Part shown: positions 27,222 through 36,380 of the stretch, one piece after another
Layout: every line of letters starts with the position of its first letter
Position numbering within the stretch: the stretch's first letter is position 1
NCBI RefSeq assembly: GCF_041438805.1
Contig: NZ_CP109190.1
Span: forward strand, 8,246,001 to 8,310,000
Direction of reading: 5' to 3'
Source: Streptomyces sp. NBC_01707
GTDB lineage: Bacteria > Actinomycetota > Actinomycetes > Streptomycetales > Streptomycetaceae
DNA: 64,000 bases
Position numbers and translations under genes: made by a program
Notes under the pieces: generated by a model
Databases searched by the model: none
What the model was told of the DNA's origin: nothing
Seen by the model: the letters and a program-made list of their open reading frames with translations, nothing else

Positions 27222-27373
27222 GAAAGCTCCACGAGCAGTCCACGGAAGAGGAGAACGCACGCCTCTACAGCCCGACACCCCGACGGCGGACCCGCTACGG
27301 CACGGGAGCTACGAAAGGGGCGGGGTGAGATGGTGTACGGCGAGGCGCCTACGGCGACAGAGAGGTACGCAAG

Positions 27374-27408
27374 CCAGGTGCGGGCCGGATGGGCCCTTGT
27401 TCACCTGC
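27374..27408 (-). promoter_or_regulatory. Stem-loop in the ssu leader (possible attenuator)
   Basis: CAGGTG/CACCTG encloses GGGCC/GGCCC with a short loop. It begins 22 bases after the stop of the leader peptide gene and well before ssuC. Its placement fits transcription attenuation coupled to leader translation. No U-tract is seen, so the mechanism is inferred. Confidence 0.5.
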
Positions 27409-27429
27409 GGAATACGTGCTGAAGGAACG

Positions 27430-27513
27430 TCAGCAACCGCGACAACACGCGGCAGAGGCCACACGCAGCAGGTCGATGTGACCGCGCGAAGTGAGCAGAG
27501 CTGAACGGAACAT
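27430..27513 (-). CDS. Sulfur-operon leader peptide (27 residues)
   Basis: The 27-codon frame ends with HIDLLRVASAACCRGC. It matches the actinobacterial leader peptides found before sulfur-assimilation operons (pattern RHVDLxRVASALCR), including the clustered cysteines. The ATG lies 7 bases past a good -10, so the mRNA probably starts at or beside it and is leaderless. Stalling at the Cys codons when cysteine is short would provide a direct sulfur sensor for ssuCBAD. The peptide itself probably has no other role. Confidence 0.75.
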   Translation of the reverse strand: MFRSALLTSRGHIDLLRVASAACCRGC

Positions 27514-27520
27514 GTCGCTG

Positions 27521-27550
27521 AACGTAGCGACGCACCTGGGAACCGGTCAA
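27521..27550 (-). promoter_or_regulatory. Promoter of the leader peptide / ssuCBAD operon
   Basis: TTGACC (27550-27545) and TACGTT (27526-27521) with an 18-base spacer fit a principal-sigma promoter. The predicted start point coincides with the leader peptide ATG. Confidence 0.6.
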
Positions 27551-27605
27551 TACTGTCTCGGCACGTGGACGCACCATCTTGCGCCACGAGCGAGAAGATG
27601 GGGGC

Positions 27606-28028
27606 ATGCCTGATGCCTTCACCACCAGCGTTCTGCACCTCACGACCGGTGACACCGAGACGGTCACCGACCTGACGGCCGACTGCGAACGGTTCCTCAG
27701 CCGCGCCGCCGTCGGCCGGGACGGCCTCCTCAATATTTTCGTGCCGCACGCAACCGCCGGAATCGCCATCCTGGAAACCGGCGCGGGCAGCGACGACGAC
27801 CTCCTCGCCACCCTTCACGCGCTGCTGCCCGCGGACGACCGCTACCAGCACCGCCACGGCAGCCCCGGCCACGGCCGCGACCACGTACTGCCGGCCTTCA
27901 TCGCACCGCACGCCACATTGCCGGTGATCGGCGGACAGCTGGAACTGGGGACATGGCAGTCGGTGTGCCTGGTCGACACGAACGTCGATAATGCGGACCG
28001 TCAGGTGCGTCTGAGCTTCGTCGGTTAG
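27606..28028 (+). CDS. YjbQ / UPF0047 family protein
   Basis: The 140-residue single-domain protein has NIFVPHATAGIAILETG, FIAPHATLPVIGGQLELGTW and a late CLVDTN segment, the signature of the YjbQ (UPF0047) family. Members show weak thiamine-phosphate synthase activity; the physiological role is uncertain. ATG at 27606 follows GAGAAGATGGGGGC. It is divergent from the sulfonate operon, sharing a 92-base promoter region. Confidence 0.88.
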   Translation: MPDAFTTSVLHLTTGDTETVTDLTADCERFLSRAAVGRDGLLNIFVPHATAGIAILETGAGSDDDLLATLHALLPADDRYQHRHGSPGHGRDHVLPAFIAPHATLPVIGGQLELGTWQSVCLVDTNVDNADRQVRLSFVG

Positions 28029-28118
28029 TCGATACTCATCGTGGCGCCAGTTTGACGACAGCCAACCTGCGAGTCGAGTGCGCCGGTGAAAATGACGCTT
28101 TTGGCAAGCGGGGATGCG

Positions 28119-28289
28119 TCAGGGGCGTCCGAGGGCGCGGACGGTCCAGCCCGCCTGGCGCCAGGTCTCGGTGTCGAGGGTGCCGCGGCCGTCGAAGACC
28201 CTCGGAGTTCCGGCGCGGGCGGCGAAGTGGCGCGGGTCGATGTGGGAGAACTGCGGCCACTCGGTCAGGTGCAGTCGCAAGTCGGCGTT
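28119..28289 (-). pseudogene. C-terminal stub of a UDP-glucose/GDP-mannose dehydrogenase
   Basis: Minus-strand codons encode NADLRLHLTEWPQFSHIDPR, TPRVFDGRGTLD and WRQAGWTVRALGRP to a stop. This is the UDP-binding C-terminal domain of UDP-glucose 6-dehydrogenase proteins (LTEWxEF...DGRNxLD...GWxYxxLGR). The NAD-binding and catalytic Cys domains are missing. The stub ends where the next remnant, on the opposite strand, begins, marking a deletion junction near 28290-28390. Confidence 0.7.
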
Positions 28290-28389
28290 CTGGACGGCGG
28301 CGCTGGGGTCGTTCGGCGCCTCTGCCTTCACCACCCCCGTCACGAGATGGCTTGTCACCCCCGCCGACGAGACCGCCGACCACTGCGGC

Positions 28390-29368
28390 GGCGGGCAGGT
28401 CGGACGGGCCGACCTCGACGAACTGGGTGAAGCCGCAGACGACGCCCGCCGCTGGGACTCCGAATACGGCGGCGGGAACTGGAAGGCCAACCCCGCCACC
28501 GACTGCCTCGACCACCGGGCCGGTCCCCTGCTGCAAGGTAGCTTCTTTGACGAGATCGGCCGTGAACTCTTCTCGGTGACCGCCGAGCTGTCCCGGCTCG
28601 CGGGATGGACGGCATTCGACGTCGGCGAGCACGAACTGGGTCAACGGCACTTCATCCAGGCCCTCCGCCTCGCCCGCGCCGGCGGCGACATGCAGCTCGG
28701 CTGCTATGTGCTCACCACCATGGCCATGCAGTCCCTCATGCGAGGCTTCGCCTCGGAGACCGTGGACATGGCCCAGGGCGCCTTCGAGCGGGCCAAGGGC
28801 CAGGCCGTGCCCCGAGTGCTGGCGTTCACCAAGTTCATCGAAGCCCGCGCTCACGCCCGCGAAAGCGACCCCCGGGCTGCCTCCCGGGCCCTGAAAGCCT
28901 CCGAAGACCTTCTCGGCCGAGCGAAGCAACAGCGGCGACGAACCCGCGTGGATCGACTTCTGTCACCACGCCCGCCTCTCGGTGGACGCTGCCGAGATCT
29001 TCCGCGACCTGAAGAACCCCAGGATGGCCCTGACCTGGAACCAGCAGGCCGCCGCAATGCTGTCCGGAGTGTTCGCCCGCTCTGTCGGCATGCGGCTCGC
29101 CATCGTCGGAACCGCCCACCTCCAGGCCAAGGATCTGGATCGCGGCCTGGAGCTGGGCAACCGCAGCGTGGACATCCTCGCCCGGGTCCAGTCCTCCCGG
29201 GCCAAGGACTACGTCAGCGAGTGCGACGCGGCCCTCGCGCCTTGGCGGCGCGAGCTGACCGTCCGCGAGTTCATCCACCGGAGCCGCAAGGAACTCGGAG
29301 TTGCCGGCCTGACCAGCCATCCTCTCGACAACGTCAGAACCTGTCTGGCCCTGCAAGATCTCAAGTAG
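28390..29368 (+). pseudogene. Truncated, frameshifted helix-turn-helix/TPR regulator
   Basis: The fragment encodes DLDELGEAADDARRWDSEYG, DEIGRELFSVTAELSRLAGW and TPR-like helices, as in the large Streptomyces family of XRE-type regulators with C-terminal tetratricopeptide repeats. The N-terminal helix-turn-helix is absent. Near 28917-28925 the frame shifts: DEPAWIDFCHHARLSVDAAE and the rest continue in another frame to a stop at 29368. It is therefore both 5'-deleted and frameshifted. Confidence 0.75.
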
Positions 29369-30031
<663 letters not shown>

Positions 30032-30940
30032 ATGTTCACTCTGGTATGGAGCAGAGTGCGGACGGCCGCGCTCGCGCTCTCGGCCGTCGCAGCCCTCGCC
30101 GTCGGCACGACCGGCGCGGCAGCGGCCCCCGCCCCCGCGAAGCAGGGGCCAACTTCGGTGGCGTACATCGAGGTGAACAACAACAGCATGCTCAACGCCG
30201 GCAAGTACACGCTCGCCAACGGCGGCGGCAATGCCTTTGATGTCGCCGTGATCTTCGCGGCGAACATCAACTACGACACGAGCACGAAGGCGGCATATCT
30301 GTACTTCAACGAGAATGTGCGTCGCGTCCTCGACAACGCCGCCACGGAGATACGGCCGTTGCAGCAGAAGGGCATCAAGGTCGTCCTCTCGGTGCTCGGC
30401 AACCACCAGGGTGCAGGGTTCGCCAACTTTCCGTCGCAGCAGGCGGCGTCGGCGTTCGCGAAAGAAATGTCGGACACCGTGGTCAAGTACGGACTCGACG
30501 GTATCGACTTCGACGACGAATACGCCGAGTACGGCAACAACGGCACTGCCCAGCCCAACGACAGCTCGTTCGTGCACCTGGTGACGGCATTGCGCGCGAA
30601 CATGCCGGACAAGATCATCAGTCTCTACAACATCGGCCCGGCTGCGTCGCGTCTGTCCTACGGCGGCGTCGACGTCTCCTCCAAGTTCGACTACGCCTGG
30701 AACCCGTACTACGGCACCTGGCAGGTCCCCGGCATCGCACTGCCCAAGTCGAAGCTGTCGCCTGCAGCCGTCGAGATCGGCCGGACCTCGCAGAGTACGG
30801 CCGCCGACCTCGCCCGTCGCACCGTCAGCGAAGGATACGGCGTCTATCTGACGTACAACCTCGATGGCACCGATCGCAGTGCCGACGTCTCCGCGTTCAC
30901 CAGGGAACTGTACGGCAGTGACGCCGTCTACACGCCGTAA
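30032..30940 (+). CDS. Endo-beta-N-acetylglucosaminidase H (GH18 Endo H)
   Basis: The 302-residue secreted protein closely resembles Streptomyces Endo H over its whole length, for example QGPTSVAYIEVNNNSMLN, VLSVLGNHQGAGFANFPS and LYNIGPAASRLSYGGVDVS. The GH18 motif DGIDFDDE (residues 156-163) supplies catalytic Glu163 and the assisting Asp. A Sec signal (MFTLVWSRVRTAALALS, ending in AAAAPAPA) directs export. Endo H cuts between the two core GlcNAc residues of high-mannose and hybrid N-glycans. ATG at 30032 matches the signal n-region of known homologues. It stands alone upstream of a sugar-uptake locus. Confidence 0.95.
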   Translation: MFTLVWSRVRTAALALSAVAALAVGTTGAAAAPAPAKQGPTSVAYIEVNNNSMLNAGKYTLANGGGNAFDVAVIFAANINYDTSTKAAYLYFNENVRRVLDNAATEIRPLQQKGIKVVLSVLGNHQGAGFANFPSQQAASAFAKEMSDTVVKYGLDGIDFDDEYAEYGNNGTAQPNDSSFVHLVTALRANMPDKIISLYNIGPAASRLSYGGVDVSSKFDYAWNPYYGTWQVPGIALPKSKLSPAAVEIGRTSQSTAADLARRTVSEGYGVYLTYNLDGTDRSADVSAFTRELYGSDAVYTP

Positions 30941-30999
30941 GGCGGCCACACGCCCCGGCACACGATGCACCCTCGGGGTCTGCCGCATCCCATAGGCCC

Positions 31000-31620
31000 G
31001 CGACCCGTGCAGGCCGCGCTGTCGACAACGATGTCGGGGGCGCGGTCGCGCGCGGCGACACACATGACACTTACCTGTACGCGGACGACTTCGCGTACGA
31101 AGAGGGAAAGGCCAAGGTCGGCAGGACGTTCCAGCCGTACCTCGCCTCGCGCGGGAACCAGCCCCGCTACATGGTCGACCAGACCGGCGCACGGGAGGTG
31201 GGCGGCGACGGAGTGCTGTACCAGTACATGGACCAGTCCGTGAAGGACACCGCCGCCTGGAACAAGAACACCCCCAACACCATGGTCGGCGAATTTCGTT
31301 GGGAGAACTACAAGGCGTCCGTCGATGTCTCCTTCCCCGCCCCGGTCGGCGGTCCCGCGGCCCTGGGCGAGCGCCAGCAGAAGGGCATGGCGATCAGCGA
31401 CGCCGCCGACAACCTGCGCATCGGTCCCGACGGTGCCAGCGAGGTCGACACGGCGCCGATCCGCCGTGCCCTCGCGGAGGTCGCGGCGCCGGAGCAGTGG
31501 GCGTACACGGTCGCGTCGTGGGACGTGTTCGGACATGCCGTCGCCGCCGCGAAGTCCGCCGTGGCCGGGCAGGAGGGCCTCGACACCGTCGGCGCCGAGC
31601 AGCTCGCGAGCAGGCTGTGA
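31000..31620 (+). pseudogene. C-terminal remnant of a GH59-like (galactosylceramidase) secreted glycosidase
   Basis: The open frame encodes YLYADDFAYEEG, QPRYMVDQTGA, NTMVGEFRWENYKASVDVSF and then about 100 residues to a stop. This resembles the C-terminal lectin-like beta-sandwich of GH59 proteins (DDFExY...ARYFxDQxGAFEI...LGDxxWxNYTVSxDV). There is no start, signal peptide or catalytic barrel, and an in-frame origin cannot be traced before about 30985. It is probably the tail of a deleted glycosidase. An unusual stand-alone carbohydrate-binding protein is a less likely alternative. Confidence 0.5.
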
Positions 31621-31715
31621 ACGGCGTACGACCAGTTTGCGTGCAAGGAGGACGCCGCCCGGTAGACAGCTCTCGTGCAGGCGAGCGGTCACGGTGGAGG
31701 TCTCATCGGGGCCGC

Positions 31716-32903
31716 TCAGGCCGGTTCGCGGCGCAGCGTCGTGGGCGCGGGCACGGAGTGCGGTGCGGCCGGCAGCGACGAGGCGCGGATCATCAACTCC
31801 GGTAGAATGAGCGCCCGTTGGGCCGGGCGGCGACCGCCTTCGAGGAGGCGCGCCAGCATCATCTCGACGGCCGTGCGGCCCACGAGTGCCTTGGGCGGCC
31901 GTACTGCTGTGATGGCCGGGTCGGCGAGATGGGCGACCTCGTCGTCGTAGCTGACGATTGCCAGGTCGTCGGGCACGCGGATGCCCTGCTCGGTCAGGTA
32001 CTGGACCACCGAGATTGCGTCGGGGTCGCTGTGCACGATGAGCGCGGTGATGTGGGAGCGGCGGCAGCCTTCCAGGATGTCACCGATGATTTGGCGGTGT
32101 CCCGGTACGTCGAGGGCAACGCTTTCGCGTATCAGGAAGCCGGCGGACAGACCGAGTTCGGCACAGGCACGGTGCCACCCCACGGCGAGGTGCGCAGAGG
32201 TGGGACTGCCCTTGGACAGCACGAGCCCGATATTGCGGTGGCCGAGCGTGTGCAGATGCCGGACCGCCATCTCCAGCCCGGTCGCGTGATCGCTGCGCAC
32301 CCATTCGAGCTGGTGCGGCGTCGGGGTCCAGTCGGGCGTGTTGCGCTCCACGAAGACCACGGGGACCGGCAGTCTGCCGATCCAGTCGATCATCTCGTGC
32401 ATGCCGGGGCCCTCCAGGCTCGGCGCGAGGAGCAACCCCTGCACCTGCCCGGATTCGGTCAGCCGGACGATCTGTCGGCGGTCCTCCGCCTGGTCGTAAC
32501 TGGACCCCCGCAGGCGGACGTTGACGCCGTGAGCCGCTGCGGCGTTGCGGACCCCACTGACGATGTGCGGCCAATAGAAGTCCAGCGAGGGGACGACCAT
32601 CCCGATCGTGAATGCGGGCATCGCGAGGCGCCTCCGGCGCACCGGCTCCTGCTCCAGGGCGGAGGGCAGCGTGGCCCCGCCGTGCACCCGGGTCAACAGG
32701 CCGCGTTCGGCGAGCGCCGCGATGTCGCGCCGGATCGTCAGCTCGCTGACCGAGAGGTCCTGCGCGAGATCGCGTACGCGAACAGCGCCGTGCAGCCGCA
32801 GCTGATCCATCAGCCGTTGGCGGCGTTGCAGCGCGAACAACTGGTCGGTCCTCGCGGGAGGTCCCGCGGGTCCCTCGGGCCCGGTGGGCCGTGTCGACGC
32901 CAT
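31716..32903 (-). CDS. DeoR-type HTH fused to a LacI-type sugar-sensing domain (regulator)
   Basis: The 395-residue regulator has an N-terminal DeoR-like winged helix (RRQRLMDQLRLHGAVRVRDL, SELTIRRDIAALAERGLLTR, VHGGA) instead of the usual LacI helix-turn-helix and hinge. A LacI/periplasmic-binding-like effector domain follows (IGMVVPSLDFYWPHIVSGV, SDHATGLEMAVRHLHTLGHR, IVSYDDEVAHLADPAITAV). It probably represses the divergent dehydrogenase/sugar transporter operon until a sugar ligand binds. ATG at 32903 has GGAGGGG upstream. Confidence 0.88.
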   Translation of the reverse strand: MASTRPTGPEGPAGPPARTDQLFALQRRQRLMDQLRLHGAVRVRDLAQDLSVSELTIRRDIAALAERGLLTRVHGGATLPSALEQEPVRRRRLAMPAFTIGMVVPSLDFYWPHIVSGVRNAAAAHGVNVRLRGSSYDQAEDRRQIVRLTESGQVQGLLLAPSLEGPGMHEMIDWIGRLPVPVVFVERNTPDWTPTPHQLEWVRSDHATGLEMAVRHLHTLGHRNIGLVLSKGSPTSAHLAVGWHRACAELGLSAGFLIRESVALDVPGHRQIIGDILEGCRRSHITALIVHSDPDAISVVQYLTEQGIRVPDDLAIVSYDDEVAHLADPAITAVRPPKALVGRTAVEMMLARLLEGGRRPAQRALILPELMIRASSLPAAPHSVPAPTTLRREPA

Positions 32904-33102
32904 GGCACATCCCCTCCCGTCCGGTGCCGAGCCCGGGCGATGTTCGAGTTTGTTCGGCTTGTTTCGTCCGTGGTCGAGCTCTGGTGGGTCTGTGTGGGTG
33001 ACCACTATCTCTGACTCAGCGTCTTCTGGCTGGAACTCGCCGGAAACACGGATGGCACCTGCTGTTTGAGCGGGTGCCCAAAGGCAGAGGAGCCCGCACC
33101 GC

Positions 33103-34122
33103 ATGCAGACCAAGGCCCGCGCTCTGGTCGTGATGAGCAGGTCCAGCTTCGAGGCACACTTCGATCAGGACCGGCTGCGCCGTCTCGCCGACCTCGTGAC
33201 CCTGGACGAGCCCTGCTGGACGGACGACCTCGACAGCGCAAGGTCGCGCGAACGCCTGGCCCGCGCCGAAGTGCTGCTCACGTCGTGGGGCGCGCCCGCT
33301 CTCACACCGCAGCGGCTCGCCGCGGCACCCCGCCTGCGGGCCGTGCTGCACGGGGCGGGCAGCGTGCGCGACCTGGTCGGGCAGGAGGTGTGGCGGCGCG
33401 GGATCCGAGTGACCAGCGCTGCCGACGCCAACGCCGTACCGGTGGCGGAGTACACCCTCGCCGCGATCATCTTCGCCGGGAAGAAGGTCCCGTTCCTCGC
33501 CGCCGACGAGCAGCGCGCGTACGAGGGGTGGGGCTCGGTCACCGGCTACGGCGACCTGTCCAACTTCCGCAGGACCGTCGGCATCGTCGGCTTCTCGCGG
33601 ATCGGCCGTCAGGTCGTCGAGTTGCTGCAGGTGCTGCGCGGCACCACCTGCCTGGTGGCCGACCCGTACGCCGACCCGGAGGAGGTGGCGCGGGCCGGTG
33701 CGAGGCTCGTACCGCTGGAGGAGATGCTGCCGCGGGTCCACGTGCTGTCCGTGCACGCCCCCGAGCTGCCCGAGACCCACCACCTCATCGGCGCGGAACA
33801 GCTGAGCACGCTCCCCGACTTCGCGACGGTCATCAACACCGCGCGCGGCTCGCTCGTCGACCCCGACGCGCTGGCCGCCGAGTGCGCTTCCCGCCGGCTC
33901 TTCGCGATCCTCGATGTCACCGATCCCGAACCACTGCCCGCCGAATCGCCGTTGCGCCGCCTGGCCCGCGTGATGATCACGCCGCACATCGCCGGGTCCC
34001 TGGGCAGCGAGATCGGCCGGCTGACCGACCACGTCCTCGACGAACTCACCCGCTGGGTCGCCGGCAAACAGTTGCGGGCCGAGATCACCGCGGAGAGCTG
34101 GGCCCTGGGCCTGAGCGCCTGA
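33103..34122 (+). CDS. D-isomer-specific 2-hydroxyacid dehydrogenase
   Basis: The 339-residue protein has an NAD-binding core TVGIVGFSRIGRQVVELL (GxGxxG variant GFSRIG) and the family catalytic residues: Arg in INTARGSLVD, Glu in DVTDPEPLP and His in ITPHIAGS. It should reduce or oxidise a 2-hydroxyacid/2-ketoacid with NAD(P)H. It is first in the operon, 48 bases upstream of a sugar-binding protein gene. A paralogue with the same neighbours begins at 63388, so the pairing looks functional, perhaps in sugar-acid metabolism. Confidence 0.88.
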   Translation: MQTKARALVVMSRSSFEAHFDQDRLRRLADLVTLDEPCWTDDLDSARSRERLARAEVLLTSWGAPALTPQRLAAAPRLRAVLHGAGSVRDLVGQEVWRRGIRVTSAADANAVPVAEYTLAAIIFAGKKVPFLAADEQRAYEGWGSVTGYGDLSNFRRTVGIVGFSRIGRQVVELLQVLRGTTCLVADPYADPEEVARAGARLVPLEEMLPRVHVLSVHAPELPETHHLIGAEQLSTLPDFATVINTARGSLVDPDALAAECASRRLFAILDVTDPEPLPAESPLRRLARVMITPHIAGSLGSEIGRLTDHVLDELTRWVAGKQLRAEITAESWALGLSA

Positions 34123-34170
34123 CCCCGACTTGCTCCACCGTCCCCAACCGCTCAAAGGAGAGCCGCCGCA

Positions 34171-35439
34171 ATGAAGTTGACGAAGAACCTCGCCCGTATC
34201 GCGCCGTTGGTCGTCGCCGCGACCCTGACTGCCACCGCCTGCGACGCCAGCGGCACGGACAGCACCTCGTCGTCCAAGGGCAATACGGTCGTGAAGGTCG
34301 CGTTGTGGAACTACAAGACCACGCCCGAGTTCAAGGCCCTGATCGACGGTTTCGAGGCCAAGAACCCCGACATCGACGTCCAGTCGGTCGACATCCTCGC
34401 GGACAACTACCCGGAGAAGGTCACCACGATGCTTGCGGGCGGTGACACCACCGACGTCCTGACCATGAAGAACGTCACCGACTACGCCCGCTACGCCACG
34501 CGCGACCAGCTGCTGCCGCTGACCGATGAGGCGGCCAAGTTGGACAAGGCGTCGTACTCCGGTCTCGACGACTACAACCTCAAGGGCAAGTACTACGCGC
34601 TGCCCTACCGCTCGGACTTCTGGGTCCTCTTCTACAACAAGGACATGGTCGGCAAGGAAGACCTGTCCGAGCTGACCTGGGACGACTACGCGGAGCTGGC
34701 GAAGAAGTTCACCAAGGGCTCCGGCTCCGACAAGGTCTACGGCACCTACCTGCACACCTGGCGCTCCGTCGTCCAGGCGATCTCCTCCGCGCAGACCGGC
34801 GGCGACCAGCTCGGCGGCGACTACGCGTTCTTCAAGGACCAGTACGAGATGGCCCTCGGCCTGCAGAAGGCGAAGGCGACCCTGCCGTTCTCCACGGCCT
34901 CCAGCAATCAGATCACCTACGACTCGCAGCTGACCACCGGCAAGGCCGCCATGGTCCCGATGGGCTCGTGGTGGGCGGCCGCGCTGCTTGCCGAGAAGGC
35001 GCAGGGCAAGAACGACATCAACTGGGGCATGGCGCCGATGCCGCAGGCCAAGAACGACGGCAAGAGCGTCACCTTCGGTTCGCCGACCGCCTTCGCCGTC
35101 AACAAGAAGGCCCGCAACGCGGACGCCGCCAAGAGGTTCGTCACCTGGGCCTCAGGTCCGGAGGGCGCCGCCGCCGTCGCGAAGATCGGCGTCACGCCCG
35201 CGTACACCAGCGACAAGATCCTCGACACCCTCTTCTCCGTCGACGGCATGCCGACCGACGCACTGTCCCGCAAGGCCATGCAGCCGACCACGGTGCAGCT
35301 GGAGATGCCGGTCAGCGACAAGACCTCCGACATCGACCAGATCCTCAAGGAGGAGCACGAGATGATCATGAGCGGCGAGAAGTCCGTCGACGAGGGCGTC
35401 AAGGAGATGGACAAGCGTGTGAAGGACGAAGTCCGGTGA
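34171..35439 (+). CDS. Sugar ABC transporter substrate-binding lipoprotein
   Basis: The 422-residue family-1 solute-binding protein has an N-terminal signal with lipobox-like TATAC (Cys near residue 24). Mature-domain motifs are TVVKVALWNYKTTPEFKALI, AGGDTTDVLTMKNVTDYARY, YALPYRSDFWVLFYNKDM, and GKAAMVPMGSWWAAAL. It binds an oligo- or monosaccharide for the two permeases that follow. No ATPase gene is present, so as in most Streptomyces sugar systems a shared MsiK-type ATPase is expected to energise it. Confidence 0.9.
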   Translation: MKLTKNLARIAPLVVAATLTATACDASGTDSTSSSKGNTVVKVALWNYKTTPEFKALIDGFEAKNPDIDVQSVDILADNYPEKVTTMLAGGDTTDVLTMKNVTDYARYATRDQLLPLTDEAAKLDKASYSGLDDYNLKGKYYALPYRSDFWVLFYNKDMVGKEDLSELTWDDYAELAKKFTKGSGSDKVYGTYLHTWRSVVQAISSAQTGGDQLGGDYAFFKDQYEMALGLQKAKATLPFSTASSNQITYDSQLTTGKAAMVPMGSWWAAALLAEKAQGKNDINWGMAPMPQAKNDGKSVTFGSPTAFAVNKKARNADAAKRFVTWASGPEGAAAVAKIGVTPAYTSDKILDTLFSVDGMPTDALSRKAMQPTTVQLEMPVSDKTSDIDQILKEEHEMIMSGEKSVDEGVKEMDKRVKDEVR

Positions 35440-36380
35440 GTATCGTCGCACCCCCCGTCACGCAGCACGCGACCGACGGCGCTTCCGCAGCCCCCCGGGC
35501 CGCCGCGAAGCGCCGGCGGCGCCGCAACCTCCTGGTCGGCTGGTCGTTCATCCTGCCGAACTTCCTCGGGTTCGCCGCCCTCACCCTCGTCCCGGTGATC
35601 GGCGCGCTCGCGATCTCCTTCACCGACTGGGACTCCTACTCCGCACCGAAGTGGGCGGGCCTGGACAATTTCCAGCGGCTGTGGAACGACTCCAACTTCT
35701 GGGCCGCGCTGCAGAACACCCTGTACTACGCGGCAGGACACATCCCGCTCACCCTCGTGGTCTCGCTCGGCCTCGCCGTGCTGCTCAACCAGAAGCTGCG
35801 CGGCGTGCACGTCCTGCGGACCGCCTTCTTCTTCCCGTACATCACCTCGCTCGTCGCCGTCGCCGTGGTGTGGAACATGCTGCTGAGCCCCGAGTCGGGG
35901 CCGGTCAACCAGTTCCTGACGTTCGTCGGCATCGACCACCCGCCGGGCTGGACCAGCTCCCAGGACTGGGCGATGCCTGCGCTGATCATCACGAGCGCGT
36001 GGCGGGACATGGGCTATTACATGGTGCTGTTCCTGGCCGGACTGCAGACCGTCCCGGCCGAGCTGTACGAGGCGGCCCGCATGGACGGCGCGGGCCCCTG
36101 GCAGCGGTTCTGGCACGTCACACTGCCGGGGCTTCGGCCCACGACCTTCTTCGTCACCGTCATGATCACGGTCTCCAGCTTCAAGGTCTTCGACCTGGTG
36201 CAGGTCATGACCGAGGGCGGGCCGGGCCGGTCCACCCTCGTCCTGTCCCAGCTGATCTTCCGTGAGGGCATCACGCAGGGCCGTTTCGGCTACGCCTCGG
36301 CGGTCTCCCTCGCGCTCTTCCTGATCTGCCTGGTGATCACGGTGATCCAGTTCCGGATGCAGCGAAGGAGCGAGCGATGA
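35436..36380 (+). CDS. Sugar ABC transporter permease (MalF-like)
   Basis: The 314-residue permease has a basic cytoplasmic N-terminus, six helices, and the coupling loop EAARMDGAGPWQRFWHVTLP. GTG at 35436 overlaps the stop of the binding-protein gene, and its own stop overlaps the next permease (ATGA). It pairs with the MalG-like permease as a heterodimeric channel for a carbohydrate. Confidence 0.92.
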   Translation: MSIVAPPVTQHATDGASAAPRAAAKRRRRRNLLVGWSFILPNFLGFAALTLVPVIGALAISFTDWDSYSAPKWAGLDNFQRLWNDSNFWAALQNTLYYAAGHIPLTLVVSLGLAVLLNQKLRGVHVLRTAFFFPYITSLVAVAVVWNMLLSPESGPVNQFLTFVGIDHPPGWTSSQDWAMPALIITSAWRDMGYYMVLFLAGLQTVPAELYEAARMDGAGPWQRFWHVTLPGLRPTTFFVTVMITVSSFKVFDLVQVMTEGGPGRSTLVLSQLIFREGITQGRFGYASAVSLALFLICLVITVIQFRMQRRSER

